From contig PWFZ01000050.1 in NCBI GenBank assembly GCA_003555185.1, positions 1-11,023 of the forward strand: a stretch of DNA of 11,023 nt, given 5' to 3'. A program made the translations under genes and the position numbers. This DNA comes from Balneolaceae bacterium (GTDB taxonomy: Bacteria > Bacteroidota > Rhodothermia > Balneolales > Balneolaceae). Positions 5,843-11,023 of this stretch are shown piece after piece. Position 1 is the first letter of the stretch. Every line of letters starts with the position of its first letter. A model generated the notes under the pieces. That model saw only the letters and a list, made by a program, of their open reading frames with translations. It ran no database searches and was not told the origin of the DNA.

Positions 5843-7111
5843 CTACGTTTGTCTTTTCTTTTTTTCAGCTGCAGGGAAAAGAATATTGTTGAGTATCAGT
5901 CGATATCCCGGGCTGTTGGTATGCAGACTTAAGTCGGTAGGAGGGTCGCCTACATGATGAGTATAATCCTCAGGGTCATGACCGGCATAAAATGTAAATG
6001 TACCTTCACCATAATTGCCATGTAGATATTTAACCTGATCCCGTCCCTGTGATTCTGCCAGCACCACAACATTGCTTTTTACCTTATCAGCCTGGAATGC
6101 AGTTGTTTGTCCGTAAAAACCGGGAATACTACTTACGTGATTTTGAGTGAGCATCGTTGGGACAGGGTCCCATTTCGCAGAGAATTCGAAAAGCGAAAAA
6201 TAGTCAAGGCTTTCGCTGATACGATTTAAGTCTACTTCAACATCTATATTATCGTGTTGGTAAATATAAGGGTCGGTATTTACAGAGAAATTTTCAAAGG
6301 CAAGGGTGTTGGAATAGTCGAGCCGTTCATTCACATTTGAATCTACAGGGTCACCATCGAGTTCAGTCGGTACTATATCGAGTTCTTCCGCGGCAAGAGC
6401 CAGATCGAACGTGTTAGTACCGGAGCACATTGCAAAAAGAAATCCGCCATTGCCGATGTAGTCTTTTATTTCAAGAACCACATCAAGTTTTAAATCGCTC
6501 ACCTTTTGATACCCAAACTGTTCGGCAACGCTTTCGAGGTAACTCACCTCTGCAATATACCAGGGTGAATTTCTATACATACCATAAAATTTTCCAAACT
6601 GACCGGTAAAATCTTCGTGGTGGAGGTGAAGCCAGTCATATTTTTCCAGATCACCGTTTAGTACTTCTTCATCGTAAATTGTTTCGTAGGGCACTTCGGC
6701 ATAATCGAGCGCCAATGTTACCGCATCATCCCATGGCAGAGCCTGTGGGGGAGTGTAAACGGCAATTCGCGGAACGGTCTGCAGGTTAACCGCCGACATA
6801 TTCACATTGGGCTGTTCAACTTCATTTATTATTTGATTAGCCTCTGACTCCGAAATAACATCAATGCGAACGTTACGTACACGGCTCTTTCGTACAATGT
6901 CTGATGTAGCCGTTGTTAGAAAACTTCCACCCCTGTAATTCAGCAGCCATTGACCGGTTTCACCTTCCGCCAGATGATTAAATATCACACCGTAAGCTTT
7001 TAGGTGGTCCGTTTGTGAACCGTCCATGGGAATAATCACTCTTTCCTGTGCCTGAACTGAGAAAGTAAGAAGTAGTAAAAGAGAAAGTGCAGCGATGAAT
7101 TTATGAATCAT
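5843..7111 (-). CDS. Exported ThuA/glutamine-amidotransferase-like protein
   Basis: A 422-residue protein with a signal peptide (residues 1-21, cleavage likely after VQA), so it probably acts in the periplasm or outside. The middle has an amidotransferase/ThuA-like look: PRIAVYTPPQ (114-123), DWLHLHHEDFTGQFGKF (159-175), then GGFLFAMCSGTNTF (222-235) with Cys229 at a nucleophile-elbow position. Near the C-terminus a conserved GEGTFTFYAGHDPED (368-382) precedes LILNNILFPAA. Homologues I recall are often labelled 'asparagine synthetase B', but no Cys2 Ntn-hydrolase domain and no ATP-pyrophosphatase loop are visible, so I do not use that name. It overlaps the upstream TPR gene by 4 bases (ATGA), which implies translational coupling and a shared task. 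The substrate is unknown. The C-terminal tail is lysine/arginine rich. Confidence 0.8.
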   Translation of the reverse strand: MIHKFIAALSLLLLLTFSVQAQERVIIPMDGSQTDHLKAYGVIFNHLAEGETGQWLLNYRGGSFLTTATSDIVRKSRVRNVRIDVISESEANQIINEVEQPNVNMSAVNLQTVPRIAVYTPPQALPWDDAVTLALDYAEVPYETIYDEEVLNGDLEKYDWLHLHHEDFTGQFGKFYGMYRNSPWYIAEVSYLESVAEQFGYQKVSDLKLDVVLEIKDYIGNGGFLFAMCSGTNTFDLALAAEELDIVPTELDGDPVDSNVNERLDYSNTLAFENFSVNTDPYIYQHDNIDVEVDLNRISESLDYFSLFEFSAKWDPVPTMLTQNHVSSIPGFYGQTTAFQADKVKSNVVVLAESQGRDQVKYLHGNYGEGTFTFYAGHDPEDYTHHVGDPPTDLSLHTNSPGYRLILNNILFPAAEKKKRQT

Positions 7112-9042
7112 AATGTGGGCTCTGTATCTGCTAATTGTAATTTTTCCCGGGCATATTGTGCATAAAAACCACCGGGGAATTCAAGTAAAATTTGCTCGTA
7201 CATTTCATCGATTATTTCTGATGAAAAATTGTACGAAAGGTCACCACTGAAGAACTGATTTTGAGCATCCCGAAGTTCATTCGATTCAAATAACTCCGGA
7301 GAAGATTTATAAAGTTCTGAAAGATTTTCAGCTGAAAGAGCCTTCTCCCATAATATTCGTTCTTTTAATGGAGAGTTTGGCTGAGAGGTAATCTGTTGAT
7401 CCAGAAACCGATATATAAGTGGCTGAAAACGATCCGGCAAGTTCTTTGCCAGCTCAACGGCAACATCATCAGAAAACGAATGGTTGGGATTATTTAGAAT
7501 TGGCTCCAGAGTATTTATGGCTTTGCTATAATTGCCTGTGTGAATATTGTGCAGCCCTTCTCCAAGTAGTTGTAAAGCTGAGCCTGTTGTATCGACCCGG
7601 GTTCCGTTTTTAATCCACATTCGCAGCTGGATTGCATTATTGGCAAAATAGGATGTACTTCGTCTTTCCAGAGAGCGAAGCTGAATTTCAGCAAACTCAT
7701 AATCTCCGGCGTAAAAATCGGACAGACTTAAATAGTACCGGGTCTGCTCCGAAAGGTTTGATCGGTCTGTAGCCCTGTCGGCACGGGTAAGTGCCTGACG
7801 TGCAGTTGTGAAATCTCTGTTAAAGAGGGCTATTCTACCTTCCGCATAAAGTTTGTATGCGGGCTCATCAATGATGCTTTCGTCCAGTTCTTCAAGCAGC
7901 TTGTAATATTTGTTTGCGAGCTCTATGTCCTTAAGAATATCAAGTGATAGATCAATCTGTGATGAAAGCACACGATCGATTCGGTTATAATAGGGCGCTT
8001 CATCAATTAACGTCTGATTGGTATCGTATGCCTTTTGATAGAGCTCTTCCACCCGCTTGCCGGTTTCTAAACTATACTGACGGGCGTGTCGTGCCCACTG
8101 TATATAGGTTGCTGCCAATTCATCCATCGCCCGAAAGCGATGGCCGGATGATGATTCTGTATAGTAGGTAAAAGCGTCGATGGCCAGTTGAAACTGATGG
8201 GCTGATGCAAACCGGCTTCCCAGTGAATATAGTGAGTAGTTGGTATCCTCGGTTTGAGATTCATATTGGCGGGCAAAGATAAATGCTCTCCGATATTCCT
8301 CTGTTTCCAAAAGAAGCCAGCTCAGCAGTTGATAAAGCTGTGAATAGGCCAGGTGATCACGATCCATGTCCAGTAAAAAATCTTCCAGCTCAAGTGCTGC
8401 CGTCTCATAAAGTACATCATCTCTCATTCGCAAAAATCGCTGTTGTACATAGCCCATCTGACCCGGGGAATTTTTTACAACCATAAAATATTGATTGACA
8501 GCTTCTTTGAACTGACCCGCCTGCATATATGTATTTGCAAGCTCATTGGTGAACAGGTCGGTATTGTTAAATCTTTCCTGTGCCTCTTTATATAATTCAA
8601 TGGCTTGATTGTATTCACGACGCGAACTCATAGATCCCGCTACCTGATAATATGACTGAACACCGGCGTCATCCATTTCAAGAACACTTTGCCATATCTG
8701 AGTTGCCTGCTCTTTATCTCCGCTGATATGATAAAGCTCCGCTAAAAGAACTTTTGTCCGGGTAGGGGAGTAATTATTTGCAATTTGACTCTGTGCAATT
8801 TCAATGGCTTCCTCATACTTCTTCATGTTGATGAGAGTTTCGGTCAGCCGCTCAAAAAAGATATATGCTGAAGGGGTTTCTTCGTTGAGTTCACGGAAAA
8901 TGGGAAGTGCTTCTTCATACTTTTGCTGCTGTAAAAGCTGGTTGGCAAGCTGAAATTCTGAATTCTGAGCCGTAGCGATTCCCGGGAAGATGATCAGGAC
9001 GGGGAAAAAGTAAAAGAAGAGGTGTTTCAGTAGCAACTTCAT
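7108..9042 (-). CDS. Exported tetratricopeptide-repeat protein
   Basis: A 644-residue protein with a signal peptide (residues 1-25, ATA before QN) and TPR-like helical pairs over most of its length, clearest at 28-55, 62-87, 95-122, 129-158 and 164-191. More degenerate repeats follow around 236-300 and 380-460. Typical TPR residues are visible, such as YEEALPIF and YEEAIEIA. The C-terminal 35 residues, with YEQILLEFPGGFYAQYAREK, resemble the final repeat of YbgF/BamD-type periplasmic TPR proteins. There is no lipobox Cys after the signal, so it is likely soluble periplasmic. TPR arrays bind partner proteins, and the obvious candidate partner is the ThuA-like protein encoded directly after it with a 4-base overlap. 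It also overlaps maf upstream by 4 bases. Its specific role is unknown. Confidence 0.88.
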   Translation of the reverse strand: MKLLLKHLFFYFFPVLIIFPGIATAQNSEFQLANQLLQQQKYEEALPIFRELNEETPSAYIFFERLTETLINMKKYEEAIEIAQSQIANNYSPTRTKVLLAELYHISGDKEQATQIWQSVLEMDDAGVQSYYQVAGSMSSRREYNQAIELYKEAQERFNNTDLFTNELANTYMQAGQFKEAVNQYFMVVKNSPGQMGYVQQRFLRMRDDVLYETAALELEDFLLDMDRDHLAYSQLYQLLSWLLLETEEYRRAFIFARQYESQTEDTNYSLYSLGSRFASAHQFQLAIDAFTYYTESSSGHRFRAMDELAATYIQWARHARQYSLETGKRVEELYQKAYDTNQTLIDEAPYYNRIDRVLSSQIDLSLDILKDIELANKYYKLLEELDESIIDEPAYKLYAEGRIALFNRDFTTARQALTRADRATDRSNLSEQTRYYLSLSDFYAGDYEFAEIQLRSLERRSTSYFANNAIQLRMWIKNGTRVDTTGSALQLLGEGLHNIHTGNYSKAINTLEPILNNPNHSFSDDVAVELAKNLPDRFQPLIYRFLDQQITSQPNSPLKERILWEKALSAENLSELYKSSPELFESNELRDAQNQFFSGDLSYNFSSEIIDEMYEQILLEFPGGFYAQYAREKLQLADTEPTL

Positions 9043-9641
9043 GTAAAAATGTGTTTAAAAATATCCGGTTTATTGCTCTTTAACCGCTGATAAAAAGCAT
9101 TAATGGGAAACCCTACCACATTGTAGTAATCCCCGTGTATGCTTTCAACAAAAAGTGCCCCCAAATCATCCTGGATGCCGTATGCACCTGCTTTATCCAA
9201 TGGAGAACCTGTTTCAACATAACGTTTTATTTCTGATTCGTTTAACGTGCTAAAAGTAACTTTTGTTCTCTCAAAAAATGAGATTGAGTCAACAATTACT
9301 CCTTCAGAATGAACTGCCGCTACAAAAACGCCGCTGTAAACGGAGTGGGTATTTCCACTTAAATTGGTTAGCATTTGTGCGGCATGCTCTTCGGATTGAG
9401 GCTTCCCCAATATATTATCATCGAAAACGACAATAGTATCCGCAGAAATAACAATAGCGTCAGTGCTATTTTGAGCAATATATTCACCTTTCTGACGTGC
9501 TAAACTTTCGGCAATGCCTCCGGGAAATAACGACAGATCCTCTTTTTCCTCAATGTTGGACGGCTTAATTATATAGCTGATGCCCATCTGGTTGAAGAGT
9601 TGATGACGTCTTGGGCTCGCGGTTGCAAGAATAATATCCAT
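9039..9641 (-). CDS. maf: Maf family nucleotide pyrophosphatase
   Basis: A house-cleaning enzyme that hydrolyses dTTP, UTP and modified pyrimidine nucleotides to monophosphates plus pyrophosphate. It acts in the cytosol and is linked to septum regulation in some bacteria. At 200 residues it has the normal length. Signature residues are present: SPRR (9-12) near the start, SADTIV with Asp68, GKP (79-81), GSPLDKAGAYGIQ (145-157) with Lys150 and Gln157, and GDYYNVVGFP (170-179). The DKAGAYGIQ form fits the YhdE (dTTP/UTP) subgroup better than YceF, though that is inference. It is the first gene of the minus-strand operon, and its stop overlaps the TPR start as ATGA. Its promoter faces that of the DUF3098 gene across 92 bases. 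Confidence 0.95.
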   Translation of the reverse strand: MDIILATASPRRHQLFNQMGISYIIKPSNIEEKEDLSLFPGGIAESLARQKGEYIAQNSTDAIVISADTIVVFDDNILGKPQSEEHAAQMLTNLSGNTHSVYSGVFVAAVHSEGVIVDSISFFERTKVTFSTLNESEIKRYVETGSPLDKAGAYGIQDDLGALFVESIHGDYYNVVGFPINAFYQRLKSNKPDIFKHIFT

Positions 9642-9682
9642 AAAGGGTAAACAGTTACAGAGTTATTTTTCAGTTAGCAGAT

Positions 9683-9700
9683 ATTTGAATAACTTCAAAT
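9683..9700. promoter_or_regulatory. Inverted repeat in the maf / DUF3098 divergent promoter
   Basis: ATTTGAA (9683-9689) and TTCAAAT (9694-9700) form a perfect 7-bp dyad with centre TAAC, near the middle of the 92-base divergent spacer. Its placement, 41 bases from the maf start and 33 from the other gene, suits an operator or overlapping back-to-back promoters. No repeat of the site is seen elsewhere in the window. Confidence 0.4.
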
Positions 9701-9733
9701 GAGTTTATTACGGAGCAAACAAAATAGAATAAA

Positions 9734-9997
9734 ATGGCTGTAAATCGCAGAAAGAAACAGAAAAATCATAAGCCGATGGCTTTTTCGGCTTTGAATTATA
9801 AAATTTTAGGTTTAGGTGTTCTTTTAATTGTTATCGGCTTTACGGCTATGCGATTAGAAAATGAAGTCTACGGTATTATTTCTCTTTATATATCACCTAT
9901 CGTAATTATGGGTGGATATATAACTGTTATCGTTGCAATTCTGAAAAGAGAAGAGCCAAAGGCTGCGCAGAAAACTTCAGTCACATCACCGTCTTGA
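9734..9997 (+). CDS. DUF3098 family small membrane protein
   Basis: An 87-residue protein with a basic cytoplasmic N-terminus (RRKKQKNHK, 5-13) and two membrane helices at about 22-40 and 49-70. The second carries SLYISPIVIMGGYITVIVAI, a pattern I recognise from DUF3098. In many Bacteroidota this gene sits next to ftsX and an undecaprenyl-diphosphatase gene, which suggests a link to envelope or division work, but the family has no established function. Here the next gene is DUF92, after a single base, so the pair is probably co-translated. The start at ATG 9734 follows an A-rich leader and has no Shine-Dalgarno. Confidence 0.85.
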   Translation: MAVNRRKKQKNHKPMAFSALNYKILGLGVLLIVIGFTAMRLENEVYGIISLYISPIVIMGGYITVIVAILKREEPKAAQKTSVTSPS

Positions 9998-9998
9998 T

Positions 9999-10838
9999 TT
10001 GAATCGTATTGTCTCGTACGGATTTATTTTTCTGACCATTGTGCTGTTTATCCTGGAAGGAGACCGCACACATCACGTTCAGGTGCTTACCGGATTGGCA
10101 TTGTCGATAATTGTCGCCTACACTGCCTTTTTTCTTAGATGGATAACACTTGATGCCACATTGCCGGTAATTGTTTTGGGTACAATTATTTTGGGATTCG
10201 GCGGATGGTGGCTTGCTTACGCAATTATCTTCTTTTTTATCTCAAGCAGTTATCTAACCCACCTTAATAAATATCACGCTCTAGAGCCATCAAAAGACGA
10301 CGCGTTTAAAGACCCGGCAATACGCCGAGACGGAATACAGGTCTGGGCAAATGGGTTTTGGGTGATAATATTTACACTACTTTGGTTTTTGACTCAAAAT
10401 GAGGCTTTTTTGATTGGCGCATTTGCAGTTATTGCTACGGCTACTGCCGACACCTGGGCAACTGAAGTTGGAACTAAAAACCCCGGAGTGACAAGGAATA
10501 TTCTCACACGTGAAATTGTAAAATCGGGAACTGACGGAGGCGTTAGCCATAACGGAACCATGGCTTCGTTGGTCGGGGCTATCATTATCTCACTGTTTAC
10601 CTTGGGCTTCGGCTTAGAAACGCACATAATATTTCCGATTTTAATTGTTTCACTTGCCGGTTTTTCAGGTTGTGTGATTGATTCATATATTGGAGCGATT
10701 TATCAATCCGAAAAGACTGTACCCCCTAAAGGCGGACGAAAGAAAATCTCAGATAATTTTCCTAAAAACAGTATTGTCAACTGGCTCTCAACAGGAATTG
10801 GCGGAACAATAGCTTTTCTGCTCTACTCAATATTTTAA
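9999..10838 (+). CDS. DUF92 integral membrane protein (VTE6/TMEM19 type)
   Basis: A 279-residue polytopic membrane protein with DUF92 motifs: RRDGIQVWANG (109-119), ADTWATEVGT (150-159), SGTDGGVSHNGT (176-187), GFSGCVIDSYIGA (221-233) and a C-terminal VNWLSTGIGG (260-269). Plant VTE6 of this family is a phytyl-phosphate kinase, so an isoprenoid-phosphate kinase role is plausible but unproven in bacteria. The start is TTG at 9999. No in-frame ATG or GTG exists between the stop at 9942 and the first membrane helix, and only a CTG at 9963 competes. TTG lies one base after the DUF3098 stop (TGATTTG), fitting translational reinitiation. The symporter gene follows after 3 bases. The length is normal and the motifs are intact. 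Confidence 0.88.
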   Translation: MNRIVSYGFIFLTIVLFILEGDRTHHVQVLTGLALSIIVAYTAFFLRWITLDATLPVIVLGTIILGFGGWWLAYAIIFFFISSSYLTHLNKYHALEPSKDDAFKDPAIRRDGIQVWANGFWVIIFTLLWFLTQNEAFLIGAFAVIATATADTWATEVGTKNPGVTRNILTREIVKSGTDGGVSHNGTMASLVGAIIISLFTLGFGLETHIIFPILIVSLAGFSGCVIDSYIGAIYQSEKTVPPKGGRKKISDNFPKNSIVNWLSTGIGGTIAFLLYSIF

Positions 10839-10841
10839 TGT

Positions 10842-11023
10842 ATGAAATGGTATAAAAAACTCCACTGGCAAATTATAATTGGAATGATTCTCGGTTTACT
10901 TTGGGGATTGTTTTCCAGTCTGGTGGGATTGAATGAGTTTACAACAGATTATATACGTCCGTTCGGCACAATTTTTATTGACCTGCTGAAACTAATTGCG
11001 GTACCTCTGGTACTTGCCTCGCT
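10842..11023 (+). CDS. Dicarboxylate/amino acid:cation symporter (DAACS), N-terminal part
   Basis: The first 60 codons of a membrane transporter cut by the right edge. The N-terminus MKWYKKLHWQIIIGMILGLL gives a first helix (about residues 9-28), and IRPFGTIFIDLLKLIAVPLV followed by LASL is the conserved second-helix motif of the GltP/DctA sodium/proton symporter family that imports glutamate, aspartate or C4 dicarboxylates. The substrate cannot be told from this part. The start is the ATG at 10842, 3 bases after the DUF92 stop. An ATG at 10838 opens only a 5-codon frame. The tight spacing places it in the same transcript as DUF3098 and DUF92. Confidence 0.88.
   Translation, partial: MKWYKKLHWQIIIGMILGLLWGLFSSLVGLNEFTTDYIRPFGTIFIDLLKLIAVPLVLAS

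Noticed and set aside
1..11023. tRNA or rRNA genes
   Set aside because: No cloverleaf with a GTTC-type T arm and no conserved rRNA segments were noticed on either strand.

Overview
The window reads as ordinary chromosome from a moderately AT-rich bacterium of the Bacteroidota / Balneolota-Rhodothermota side of the tree. Three things point that way: a DUF3098 two-helix membrane protein (a family I know mainly from Bacteroidota and relatives), start codons preceded by A-rich leaders with no clear Shine-Dalgarno sequence, and an exported ThuA/amidotransferase-like protein of the kind often mislabelled 'asparagine synthetase B' in these phyla. The assignment is an inference from gene content and style. 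I saw no rRNA, tRNA, transposase, integrase, phage gene or defence cassette.

Left part (1-1889). After the last codons of a + strand gene that enters from the left come about 560 bases with no convincing gene. They hold a degenerate tandem repeat of about 81-84 bp (100-302), two small adjacent hairpins and a CT-rich microrepeat. A DUF58 (vWA-like) protein follows on the minus strand. It is separated from the next gene by a 396-base spacer packed with inverted repeats, including two related hairpin units about 58 bases apart.

Middle (1890-5030). A small, possibly winged-helix, protein of 89 residues precedes alanine dehydrogenase (ald), both on the + strand. Alanine dehydrogenase converges with citrate synthase (gltA, minus strand). 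Between the two stop codons lie a palindromic MITE/REP-like element with C-run and G-run ends and a strong bidirectional terminator. Ald exchanges alanine with pyruvate and ammonium, and citrate synthase feeds acetyl-CoA into the TCA cycle, so this is central carbon and nitrogen metabolism.

Right part (5031-11023). A tight minus-strand operon runs maf - TPR lipoprotein-type/periplasmic protein - ThuA-like exported protein - mazG. Its first two junctions are ATGA overlaps and the last gap is 47 bases. Maf and MazG are both 'house-cleaning' nucleoside triphosphate pyrophosphohydrolases, and here they bracket two exported proteins of unknown role. Diverging from maf across a 92-base promoter region with a perfect inverted repeat is a + strand run: a DUF3098 small membrane protein, a DUF92 (VTE6/TMEM19-type) membrane protein that appears to start at TTG one base after the previous stop, and the first 60 codons of a dicarboxylate/amino acid:cation symporter cut by the window edge.

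I did not find a clear novel system. The best leads are the Maf-TPR-ThuA-MazG operon, the inverted-repeat-rich spacer at 1560-1775, and the two repeat elements.
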